From an uncultured Lachnospiraceae bacterium (GTDB lineage: Bacteria; Bacillota; Clostridia; Lachnospirales; Lachnospiraceae): 11,240 nucleotides of DNA. The DNA is taken from positions 1-11,240 of the forward strand of contig CAKSAI010000079.1 in the NCBI GenBank assembly GCA_934434905.1. The letters are read 5' to 3'. Below, one piece after another: positions 1-8,800 of this stretch. Positions within the stretch are counted from its first letter, which is position 1; the number at the start of each line of letters is the position of its first letter. The position numbers and the translations under genes are program-made. The notes below the pieces were generated by a model that was not told where the DNA came from, made no database searches, and saw only the letters and a program-made list of their open reading frames with translations.

Positions 1-403
1 CTGCCGCCGATTTAGCCGAACCAGTACCAAGATTCACCGACATTATGGGGGTAAAGTCGCACATTTCGGCAAAGCGCATAAATTCATCTATGCCAATCTC
101 ATTGGTTTCAATCTGTTTCCAGGCCAGATCGAAGCAGGGCTTGCGCTCCTGCCCGATTCCATTCTTCCAATCATAGCCTGACACAAAGTTCCCGCCTGGA
201 TAGCGCACCTTGGAAATATTTAGTTTTCGGATGGCCTCCATAACGTCCCGCCGAAAGCCATTTTCGTCCGATGTCTTATGCTCCGGATCGTAAAAACCAC
301 CGTAGACACCTCTGCCCATATGTTCGATAAAAGAGCCAAATATTCCTCGATCCAATTCTCCCACTTGGATTCTGTCATCAATGATTAATTCTGCTTCTTT
401 CAT
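1..403 (-). CDS. GH51 alpha-L-arabinofuranosidase, N-terminal part (runs off the window)
   Basis: Only the first 134 codons are present; the gene continues past base 1. The start ATG (403-401) has a good ribosome site (AAGGGAGAG) just upstream. The translation has the N-terminal signature of cytoplasmic GH51 enzymes such as Geobacillus AbfA: IFGSFIEHMGRGVYGG at about residues 21-36, RYPGGNF at 67-73, ETNEIG at 99-104 and NLGTG at 124-128. GH51 enzymes remove terminal alpha-1,2/1,3/1,5-linked L-arabinofuranose with retention of configuration. The catalytic acid/base (in a GNE motif) and the nucleophile lie beyond the window, so activity cannot be confirmed. There is no signal peptide, so it should act inside the cell on imported oligosaccharides. 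It follows the ARH-fold lipoprotein gene by 53 bases and is probably the last visible gene of the same operon. The family assignment is confident; the exact substrate is inference. Confidence 0.93.
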   Translation of the reverse strand, partial: MKEAELIIDDRIQVGELDRGIFGSFIEHMGRGVYGGFYDPEHKTSDENGFRRDVMEAIRKLNISKVRYPGGNFVSGYDWKNGIGQERKPCFDLAWKQIETNEIGIDEFMRFAEMCDFTPIMSVNLGTGSAKSAA

Positions 404-456
404 GTTCTCTCCCTTTTTACAGTTTCTATTATTGCTTTCACTTCTGGTGATCCCCC
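404..456. other. short intergenic gap before the GH51 gene
   Basis: These 53 bases separate the ARH-fold lipoprotein stop (TAG) from the GH51 start. They hold the GH51 ribosome site. I see no stem-loop followed by a T-run and no convincing promoter, so read-through from the upstream gene is likely. Confidence 0.6.
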
Positions 457-2655
457 CTATTCCACTTCCAGGTTGATATCTCCTGCCCGCACCTCTATCT
501 TATCAATTAAAAGCTCATTATCCGTGACAAGCCGCAACACCAGTTCATGCTGTCCTTCCCCCAGGAACATATTAAAGTCCGCAAAGTTTCCTTCAGAAAA
601 ACCTGATGTCTCTCCCTGAGCAACAAGTGGGAGCCTGAAGCTCTCTGTGCCATCCACTGTTACCTTGAGTGTCGCCATAAATTCCTTGTTGCTGTAATAG
701 ACCCGAATATTCTGAAAACAATCATCCCTTCCTGTCACATGAAACCGCAGTGCGCCCTCCTGACTCAACTGCACCGCTGCTTTACCGGAGGCATCCTCAG
801 CCTCAACTACCTGAACTTTCTCAGTGCCCTCTGCATATTCCGCCTCCAGTCGCTCACCAGTCCGTGCTACCTTGTGAGATACATTGAGCACCTGGACATC
901 ATCAAAGGCCAGAAATACACCCGTGTTTGTCTGAGCCGGAATGTGAATTCCTATCTCCATATCTTCGGAAGAAGCACAAAAGTATAGCTCTGCACGGATA
1001 AAACGATCCAGAGACATCACCGGCGTACTATAAGATCGATAAAAATAGTTCTCTTTATCCTCTGCATAGATTCGAAATTCTTTTCCGATATCCACGCTAA
1101 CGTACATAACCACCTGATAGATATCACCCTTTACAAGCTTCAGCTTCTGATATGCCTTAACATCTTCCTTAGTGTTCTCAATACGGATTCCACCAGCATG
1201 CGGCCCTGTGTGAAGTGTCTCTGTGAGGGACAGCTTCCCTGGACCGCTGACCTGCCATGGTTCAGTAGTATCCTTATCAAATCCATAGTTTTCCACTATG
1301 CTCTGCACTTTTCCCGTATATAACTGTTTTTTGATCTGGTAAGTATCTGCCTCGATGCTTCCGCCTGCTGCAGCAATCTGAACCTCCATATTTTTCATGG
1401 TCAGATCTGTAATTTCATCAAAAGTCTGCTGATCCGGAAAGTCAGCTCCGATATTTGAAAACCAGCTCTTATCATTCACGAATACACTGTTACCGTCCAG
1501 ATACTCTTTATACTTTTTCGGTAAACTCTCATATCCCTTCACCGCCCCCAGAAGCCCTCCCACTGTGGCACAAGTGCAGTCACCGTCATATCCGGCAAGA
1601 CCTGCAATCTTGATGGATTGTTCAAAATCATTCTCGCCGAAAACCACGCCAGTAAAGATAAAACCCGCGTTCACATAAAGATCAATCAAGGTGTTTAATC
1701 CCATCATATTCTGGCCGGTACTACGTTTCACAAGTCCTCTGATGCAGGCACGCCAATCCTTTGGGTCATTCGCATAGCATTCCAAAACATACTGGTAGGC
1801 GTCATAGATCATATTCGACTTCTCCATGTGTTCAAATGCCTTCTCCAGGGCCACCGGCGCACTGTCCGTAGTAAGGGCATAAGAGTAGGCGATGGCACAC
1901 AGCTTTCCCAGATAGATTCCGTAAGCGTCCCCGGAAACAGTGGTAAACACATCTGCCATGCTCTCTGCGCGCACAGGCATATAAGGGAACAGAAGGCCCA
2001 GCGTCTCATTCTCGATCCAGGGCTCCGTGGCGGTATATAGGGAATTTCCATATGCATACTGGCCTACATAAGGAGCGATATAGTCATTATTGCTGATAAT
2101 CCGCATAGCTTCTTCTCCGCCGGCTGCATCGCCGATCTTATGCTCTTTCCACGCCTTCGTCAGCTCATAATGCCCCACCTTGCCATCATAGTCCTTAAGC
2201 ACCCATTGATTGAACACATCGATGAGGATATCATCGTCACCCTTTACCATTCCTTTGAACACTCTCTGATAGGATACATCGTAGGGTCCCACCCGCAGTG
2301 CATTTACACCCAGGGTACCGCTGACAATCTCTCCATTCGGCTCCCAGTACTTGTCCTCCATGGCGATCCATGGCTGGCCATCGTCGCCCCATACGTACTC
2401 ATAACCGCTACCCATCCCGATTACATGGCCGATCCAGGCCCCCAGGACACGATCCCGCAATTGAGACCGCTCCACGGTCACGTCCTCGCTCTTCGGCTTA
2501 TAATCATTCCCATCAGGGCTTTCAATCTCCGTAGAGACCGGTATTTCCTCCGAGTTGTCAGTTCCATCGCCTACCACTCTTGTTTTTTGGCACCCCACAA
2601 GGCTGCTGATCAGCAGTACAATACAAAGAAAAACTGCCACATATTCCTTCTTCAT
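457..2655 (-). CDS. Secreted lipoprotein: ADP-ribosylglycohydrolase-fold domain plus two carbohydrate-binding-like domains
   Basis: 732 residues. The N-terminus is a lipoprotein signal (hydrophobic stretch to residue 20, lipobox LVGC, Cys22), followed by an acidic linker to about residue 62. Residues 65-430 resemble the ARH/DraG family (Pfam PF03747): RVLGAWIG at 69-76, E86 at the place of the mobile glutamate of ARH3, DDD at 140-142 in place of the usual (S/T)DD, and DGDC at 357-360 followed by GGLLG at 366-370 in place of GGDTDT. D141, D142, D357 and D359 could therefore hold metal ions; the usual Thr is Cys360. Residues 455-592 look like a beta-sandwich (CBM4/9-like) and 600-726 like a CBM6/35-type sandwich ending LLIDKIEVRAG. 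Known ARH enzymes cleave ADP-ribose from Arg or Ser, or act on related ribosides, and are mostly cytoplasmic. Export, glycan-binding domains and an arabinofuranosidase operon make a glycan substrate more likely here. The start is supported by AGAGGA eight bases before ATG. The fold call is good; the function is unknown. Confidence 0.82.
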   Translation of the reverse strand: MKKEYVAVFLCIVLLISSLVGCQKTRVVGDGTDNSEEIPVSTEIESPDGNDYKPKSEDVTVERSQLRDRVLGAWIGHVIGMGSGYEYVWGDDGQPWIAMEDKYWEPNGEIVSGTLGVNALRVGPYDVSYQRVFKGMVKGDDDILIDVFNQWVLKDYDGKVGHYELTKAWKEHKIGDAAGGEEAMRIISNNDYIAPYVGQYAYGNSLYTATEPWIENETLGLLFPYMPVRAESMADVFTTVSGDAYGIYLGKLCAIAYSYALTTDSAPVALEKAFEHMEKSNMIYDAYQYVLECYANDPKDWRACIRGLVKRSTGQNMMGLNTLIDLYVNAGFIFTGVVFGENDFEQSIKIAGLAGYDGDCTCATVGGLLGAVKGYESLPKKYKEYLDGNSVFVNDKSWFSNIGADFPDQQTFDEITDLTMKNMEVQIAAAGGSIEADTYQIKKQLYTGKVQSIVENYGFDKDTTEPWQVSGPGKLSLTETLHTGPHAGGIRIENTKEDVKAYQKLKLVKGDIYQVVMYVSVDIGKEFRIYAEDKENYFYRSYSTPVMSLDRFIRAELYFCASSEDMEIGIHIPAQTNTGVFLAFDDVQVLNVSHKVARTGERLEAEYAEGTEKVQVVEAEDASGKAAVQLSQEGALRFHVTGRDDCFQNIRVYYSNKEFMATLKVTVDGTESFRLPLVAQGETSGFSEGNFADFNMFLGEGQHELVLRLVTDNELLIDKIEVRAGDINLEVE

Positions 2656-2686
2656 CTAACCATTCCTCTCTTTCTCTTATTCCACG

Positions 2687-3523
2687 TTACCCTTTTAAGC
2701 CACTGCTGACACTGACCCCCTCAATAAAATACTTCTGAGCAAGCAGGAAGATCAATGCCGTTGGAATCAAGGCGATACATGCCCCCGCCATAACAACTCC
2801 CCAGCGGGTGCCAAAGGTGTCATTCATGGCACTTAATGCCAGCTGCAAGGTGTATTTTTCCGACGATCGGATATAGAGCAGAGGCCCCATATAGTCATTA
2901 TATCCTCCAATAAAAGCAAACAGCAGGTTTGTCACCACGATAGGTTTTGACAGCGGGAAATCAATGTTTAAAAAAATTCCAAACCAGCCCATGCCGTCCA
3001 CTCGTGCTGCTTCGTCCAGTTCTATGGGAATTCCCCGCATATACTGTCTCGTAAAGAATACTGCCCCCGCGCTCCCGAACATGCCTGGCAGCATCAGAGC
3101 CAGGAAGCTGTCCAGAAGACGCAACTTTGTAAAAAGAACATAGGTTGGGACAATAGTCACCACCAAAGGGATAGCCATTGTTGCAATATACGCAAGAAAA
3201 ATCACATTTCTCCCCGGAAACTTCATTCTGGAAAACGCAAATGCCGCCAACGAAGAGAAAAACACACCAACCAAAGCCGTTGGCACCGTAACGATTAGGG
3301 TGTTCACAAAGCCGCGCAGAAAATTAACATACTCGGATATCTCAAAAACCTGCTTATAATTGGAAAACACCGGGTTCTCAGCCAGTAATCGGACTGGCTG
3401 TACGAATATCTCCTCGTAGGGCTTAAAGGAGGTGGCGAACATCCACAAAAAAGGTAGCGCCATCACCAGTCCCAGAAACACGATCAACAAGTACAATATC
3501 GCTTTTTGTGTTATTTTAATCAT
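2687..3523 (-). CDS. Sugar ABC transporter permease, MalG/CUT1 type
   Basis: 278 residues from the ATG at 3523. It is an inner-membrane component of a CUT1-family carbohydrate importer (BPD_transp_1, PF00528), with about six hydrophobic segments (first at residues 8-30). The cytoplasmic EAA loop that docks the ATPase is at about 171-193 (EAARVDGMGW with a distal FPLSKP). The C-terminus EGVSVSSGLKG is typical of the MalG/AraQ-like partner. A longer reading starting with TTG at 3553 is possible, but the ATG is preferred because it overlaps the upstream permease stop by 8 bases (ATGATTAA), a usual coupling arrangement. The ribosome site is weak (AGTGGGTG), consistent with coupled translation. 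It should pair with the permease encoded just upstream. The transported sugar is inferred from context to be arabinofuranosyl oligosaccharides. Confidence 0.93.
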   Translation of the reverse strand: MIKITQKAILYLLIVFLGLVMALPFLWMFATSFKPYEEIFVQPVRLLAENPVFSNYKQVFEISEYVNFLRGFVNTLIVTVPTALVGVFFSSLAAFAFSRMKFPGRNVIFLAYIATMAIPLVVTIVPTYVLFTKLRLLDSFLALMLPGMFGSAGAVFFTRQYMRGIPIELDEAARVDGMGWFGIFLNIDFPLSKPIVVTNLLFAFIGGYNDYMGPLLYIRSSEKYTLQLALSAMNDTFGTRWGVVMAGACIALIPTALIFLLAQKYFIEGVSVSSGLKG

Positions 3524-4403
3524 TGTAGTGCACCCACTTTCTCTGGGATACAAACGCCACCAGGATCAAAAGGAATATAAATAGCCCAAGGATCCACGAA
3601 AGCGCCGCTGCAAAGCTATAGCCAAGATCCGGATAACGAAAGGCTGCCTGATAAACATACAGTACCGGCATCAGACTGGCGTTATTTGGCCCACCATCGG
3701 TCATCAGCTGATAACGGGAAAAATCTTGTGTCCAGCTTATAATTCCCATGATCAAAAGATAAAAAGTGGTTGGCGAGATCAGCGGCAGCGTAATACGGCG
3801 AAAACGGTACATCCACCCCGCGCCCTCCACTTGCGCCGCCTCATACAGCTCCTGGGGAACACCCTTTAAAGCCGCTATGTACATCATCATGCCACTCCCG
3901 ACCCCAACCCACACTCCCTGCAGGATCATGGCGGCCATGACTGTCCCGCTGTCTCCCAGCCAATTGACGGCCGGGAGACCAAACAGTCCAAGAATATGAT
4001 TTAATATTCCAAAATCCTTGTTAAACATCCACTTCCACACCAACGAAATTGCCACAGAAGAGCAGAGTCCCGGAACAAAGAACAGCGTCCGGAATATGGG
4101 TTGCCCTTTCACCTTTGCGCTCAGGAGCAGTGCCACAAAAAGGGATGCCAAGATTTGCAACGGAGCGCCCAGCAGCGCCAGCAGTGTGTTTTTCATGGAT
4201 CGCCAAAACAGTTCATCCGAGAACACCCGTCTGTAATTTTTAATCCCAACAAAGGTCATCGGGCTGAAAAAATCATAGTCCGTAAAGGATAACACAAAGG
4301 ATACGACCATCGGCACAAGCTGAAAGAGCAAAAAACCGATGATCGGCGGTGCTATAAACAAATAGCCCAGCAAATAACGTTTTTTTCTTCTTTTCTTAGA
4401 CAA
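3516..4403 (-). CDS. Sugar ABC transporter permease, MalF/CUT1 type
   Basis: About 295 residues. After a very basic N-terminus (SKKRRKKR) come six hydrophobic segments, beginning YLLGYLFIAPPIIGFLLF, and an EAA loop near residues 186-210 (YEAAQVEGAGW, then ITLPLISPT). This matches UgpA/MalF-like CUT1 permeases (PF00528). Start choice: the open frame can begin with GTG at 4412, but the only ribosome site (AGGAG) directly abuts that GTG. The TTG three codons later (4403) lies eight bases from AGGAG and is the better start. AGGAG itself overlaps the stop codon of the binding-protein gene, so the two are tightly linked. It forms the heteromeric channel with the downstream permease. No ATP-binding subunit is encoded in the window. 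Confidence 0.92.
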   Translation of the reverse strand: MSKKRRKKRYLLGYLFIAPPIIGFLLFQLVPMVVSFVLSFTDYDFFSPMTFVGIKNYRRVFSDELFWRSMKNTLLALLGAPLQILASLFVALLLSAKVKGQPIFRTLFFVPGLCSSVAISLVWKWMFNKDFGILNHILGLFGLPAVNWLGDSGTVMAAMILQGVWVGVGSGMMMYIAALKGVPQELYEAAQVEGAGWMYRFRRITLPLISPTTFYLLIMGIISWTQDFSRYQLMTDGGPNNASLMPVLYVYQAAFRYPDLGYSFAAALSWILGLFIFLLILVAFVSQRKWVHYND

Positions 4404-4414
4404 GTGGTTCACTC

Positions 4415-5854
4415 CTATTCAAAAAGCTGTGGTGCGCTGGATCGGATAGCTGCGTCAATATCCTCCTTGATGGAAAGCAGGCAGTCTGCCGCATCCTTAT
4501 ACTGACCGCTTCCATCAAAAAGCGGCGTAATCTTCTGATTAAACATATCATACCAACGATTACTCAAAAAGTAATCACCGTATGCACATTTTGCATTTCC
4601 TGCTAATTCGATAAACACCTTCAGATCTTCCGAGGTCATAGATGTGCTGGCCACCGGAGTTGTAAAGACCGGATCCTCACCCAACGCCTGTATTCCAGGT
4701 ACAAGATAGTTCATCTCATTCATGGTCTTATACGCTGTCTCACTGGCCATGAATTTAATAAACTTCCAGGCCATCCCCATCTTCTTGGAATTTCTTGAAA
4801 TGGCATACCCGGCGGAAACGGCCGGAACATAGGGCGTGCCCCCCTTTTCCGCCACAGGAACCGGAATTACTGCCAGTTTCATGTTAGCCGCATCGAAGCT
4901 TGGGGCTGCCCAACGTCCAGCCCAGTACATGCAGATCTTACCTGTGAGGAACATGCTGAGGGCATCCTGGGAGCTGGTATCCGTTGGCGAAGGTGCGCAA
5001 TAGTCCTCATGGTTCGGATTCACCATGTTGGCAATATACTGATATACCTGTTGTACCTTGGGGTCCTCCGCATTAAAGTATTTTCCATCCTTGATCAGAT
5101 CCGCACCCAGAGACCAGAGGTAGCTCTCCGCCATAATGCTGTTTGTGCCAAACTGTTTCACTTCTCCGTTTTTCTTCACAGTGAGTTTCTTTGCCAGCTC
5201 CAGATATCGGTCAAATGTCATAGGGTTTTTCCGGTCAAGAATCTCCTGCTTTTCCTGCTCAGTAATATAACCTGCCGACACAGAATTGTCTAACATCGAC
5301 TGATTGACATAAATTCCATAGACGCCATAATCCTTGGGCAACGCATAGAGATCACCGGTTCCGCGACTACGCGTTTCCGAATCATAAGAAAACATTGTGA
5401 TAATTTGATTCCAATATACGGAAGTGTCAAATTGCTCCTGATCGATGAGCGGTTGCAGGGACTTGATTGCTCCTGCCGCAGCCCAGTTTCCCAGATAATT
5501 ATTTGCAACCTGGATAACATCCGGCGCATTTCCTGCCTGCAATGCGCTGAATACCGTATCGTAATTAGAAAACTGAATCTTCTTCACGGTAATTCCCTCG
5601 TTTTGTTTCTCAAATTCCGAAATAAGCTTATCCCATAGTGCCAACTCCGTAGGGCCGCCCGCCACATAAAAGGATATCTCACCAGTCGTAGGCCCAAGAT
5701 CCAGCTCTGTCTGTTCCCGATTTCCGTTTTCCGCGTCTGTCTGTCCCGTCCGGTTCGGCTCATTTGGCTGTTCCGTACTACCACCCGCGCAACCGCAAAG
5801 CATTGTTGCCATCAATACAAATGTAAGAAATAACGTTGCTATCTTATTCTTCAT
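4415..5854 (-). CDS. Sugar ABC transporter substrate-binding lipoprotein (family 1)
   Basis: 479 residues from the ATG at 5854. The signal peptide is hydrophobic and ends in a lipobox LCGC with Cys22, followed by a Ser/Gln/Asn/Glu-rich linker, as in Gram-positive membrane-tethered binding proteins. The mature part has the layout of the extracellular solute-binding family 1 (PF01547/PF13416): an opening strand ISFYVAGG, then helix and strand up to APDVIQVANN, and the typical late segment SAGYAISRNSKKMGMAWKFI before the end-of-domain helices. It would deliver an oligosaccharide to the two permeases encoded just downstream. An ATG three codons earlier (5863) is possible, but the AAGGA ribosome site would then touch the start codon. 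The chosen ATG lies inside the last 11 bases of the multi-CBM gene, so translation is probably coupled. The ligand is not visible from sequence; arabinofuranosyl oligosaccharides are the contextual guess. Confidence 0.93.
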   Translation of the reverse strand: MKNKIATLFLTFVLMATMLCGCAGGSTEQPNEPNRTGQTDAENGNREQTELDLGPTTGEISFYVAGGPTELALWDKLISEFEKQNEGITVKKIQFSNYDTVFSALQAGNAPDVIQVANNYLGNWAAAGAIKSLQPLIDQEQFDTSVYWNQIITMFSYDSETRSRGTGDLYALPKDYGVYGIYVNQSMLDNSVSAGYITEQEKQEILDRKNPMTFDRYLELAKKLTVKKNGEVKQFGTNSIMAESYLWSLGADLIKDGKYFNAEDPKVQQVYQYIANMVNPNHEDYCAPSPTDTSSQDALSMFLTGKICMYWAGRWAAPSFDAANMKLAVIPVPVAEKGGTPYVPAVSAGYAISRNSKKMGMAWKFIKFMASETAYKTMNEMNYLVPGIQALGEDPVFTTPVASTSMTSEDLKVFIELAGNAKCAYGDYFLSNRWYDMFNQKITPLFDGSGQYKDAADCLLSIKEDIDAAIRSSAPQLFE

Positions 5855-8800
5855 GATTCCCATCCTTCTTTCTTTGTTTTATGAAAAGTATAATAACCAC
5901 TGTTGCCGCAGCCGCAATAAGAACCGCCCCTGCCGTAATAGTTATGACATAGCGGAGTGGAAAACCTTGTTCTTCCCGTATCACTGGTTTTCTCGCCACA
6001 GATAGGGCTTTAAAATTGTTATCTTCGATTTCAAATTCCAGACTGTTGTCTCCATCTGAAATGGGTTCTTTGTATGCACCCGTCCTTGGTCCTATCTCAA
6101 TAAAATCCAATTCGGCATTGTGTTGTGCTTTTTTTATAATAACCTCGTTTTCCCCTGCTTTGAGAGATATCTTCATAACAGCGATGGTGTCTGGGCCGAA
6201 ATTCCCCCAACCTGTTACGTTGGGCAATTCGATCTGCCCATAATAGCCATTCTGTGTAAATACATGGAAGGTGGGCGTCACGCCTTCTGTCCCGGCGGCA
6301 TAGCAAACGCACAATTCATATTCACCGTCCTGCTCCACCTGCACCAAGAAGCGAACCTCAGAGGCATCTGTATCGATGTTGCCCACAAAACCAGTTCCAG
6401 AGTATGTACCATAGTCGTATTCCTGACCTTTTCCCTTCTTTAGGACTGCTGTCAGGATGGCATCCTCCGCTTCATAACGGGTATAACCGTTGCGTTTATC
6501 TATTGGAGCTTTGTAGTCTCCCAGTCTGGTCCCCACCTCAATAAAATCAAGTTCTGCATTATGCTGACCCTTCTTAATAATAATCTCATTGTTCCCGGCT
6601 CGCAGGGACACCTTAAAGCTGGCAATTGTGTTCAGGCTGAAATTTCCCCAGCCAGTGATATTCTTAAGTTCCACTTCACCATAATAACCCTCTCCGGTAA
6701 ACACCCGAAAGGTCGGTGTTCCCTCCTCTATACTGCTGGCGTAGCATAGACATAGTTCATATTCCCCTTCGCGCTCTACCTGCACCGAAAAGCGTACCTC
6801 CGAGGAGCCCAGGTCGATATTGCCCACAAATCCGGTCCCGGAGTATGTGCCATAGTCAACCTCTTGCCCCTGCCCTTTTTTCACAACACCGGCAAGCTTA
6901 GCATTCTCCGCTTCATAACGGGTATAACCGTTGCGCTTATCTATCGGATCCTTGTAATCTCCCACCTTTGCTCCCAGCTCAATATAATCAAGTTCTGCAT
7001 TATGCTGACCCTTCTTGATAATAATCTCATTGTTCCCGGCTTTCAGAGAAACTCTGGCACACGCCACCGTACTCGCGCCAAAATTACCCCAACCGGTAAG
7101 ATTAGTAAGTTCCACTTCACCATAATATCCCTCTCCCGTATAGATTCGAAAAGTAGGGACTACACCTTCCACACCGCTGGCATAACAGACATACACCTCA
7201 TATTCACCTGCTTCTTCCACATACACCGGGAATCGTACCTCCGAGGATCCGGTATCGATGTTTCCGACGAATCCAGTACCGGAATATGTTCCATAATCAT
7301 ACATCTGCCCCTTTCCCTTCACCTGCACGTCTGTAAGTCTGGCGTTCTCTGCTTCATAGCGGTTGGGGTTTGGCTCCGGTTCCTTGCCATCGTTAAGGTA
7401 CTGAACACTCAGCATATCAATTTTCGCATCCGAATTTTCCTTCCCCCGCACTGCAATCTGATGATACCCTGCTGAAAAACGATACTCTAAAACAACATGA
7501 GAACGTTCATCCTTTTCATTTCGGAAACTATCCTTTCCCATAGGAAGCAAGACCGGCAGCACCTGGGATTGACCGTCAATGCATACTTCTATGCTGGCTC
7601 CAGCATCCGCAGCGGCAAAGATGATCAGTTGATAAATTCCATCTCTCTCGATATGCACGTTATCAAAATTCACATGGGCACTATCCATAATGCCATTCCC
7701 ATTATTATATGTCAGACCAGCAACACAGGTAGTGCTGACTGCATCCCCGGCCCCATCAACTTTGCCCATATTAATTCTGGCATTGCGCGAAAAATAAAAG
7801 GTTTGTGTATCGGATACCTTCAAAGGCTCCTCCTTCACCAGCGAGAGTCCTTCCACGTCCAACGTCACCCGATCAACCGTCACCGGTCCGCCCGCAGCAT
7901 ACAAAAGCTGCAGCAAATTAACCCCTTCTGACAGACCGATTTCCACCCTGCGGCTTGTTCGCCCGGCAGGCAGGAATACAGTCTGCAATTCGGAACCGCT
8001 GACAAAGTAAATCTCCGTATCTGCCTTAGCGACATAGTAAACAGTGGCCACTGCCGTCTGATTTGATTCCGCGTTTACCCACCAGAGGATCCCGGAAGTC
8101 TCATTCTCCGGCTTATCTTCTCCCAGAATCACGTATTCTCCGCCGGATGCAGAGGAATCCCTTTTGTACTTTCCAAAATAAACACGTCCAGCCTCCGCTT
8201 CAAGATTCGCAGTCTCCGGCCGTTCTGGCAGTTCATGGATAAGCTCAGCACTTAACATATCAATCTTCACATCCGTGTTCTCCGCTCCGCGCACCAGAAC
8301 CTGATTATTCCCAGCATACAGTTGACATCTCACCACTGCATGGGAACGTTCTCCGGCTCCATTCACGAAATTATCCTTCCCCTGCGGCAAATTCACTGGC
8401 AGCACAAAGGACTGACCATTGACGCATACCTCCACATTGTTTCCTGCATCTGCGGCAACAAACACAATCAACTGATAGATTCCGTCATTCGCTGCATACA
8501 CATTATCAAATTCCACATGGGCACTGCTGGTTATACCATTGCCGCTGTTATATGTCAGACCAGCAACACAGGTTCCGCTGACCGCCCCTGCTCCTGCATC
8601 CGGCTTACCCATATTGATCCGGGCATTGCGCGAGAAATAAAAGGTTTGCGTTTCGGACACTTTTAGTGGTTCCTCATGCACCAAAGAGATTCCCTCATCC
8701 TCCAGTGATAACCGATCCAGTACTATCGGCCCACCCTGACTATACAAGAGCATAAGCTGGTTTACCCCCTCCGCAAGCCCTGCCTGCACCTGTACACGGT

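Noticed and set aside
2140..2709. Plus-strand open frame of 189 codons across the 5' end of the ARH-fold gene
   Set aside because: It overlaps a strongly supported gene in antisense, its translation has no recognisable domain, and it runs past the true gene's start.
6864..7475. Open frame of about 203 codons on the plus strand inside the multi-CBM gene
   Set aside because: It is antisense to the repeat region, and similar peptides recur in the other repeats only because the sense strand is repeated. The sense frame is clearly coding and no credible start context is seen.
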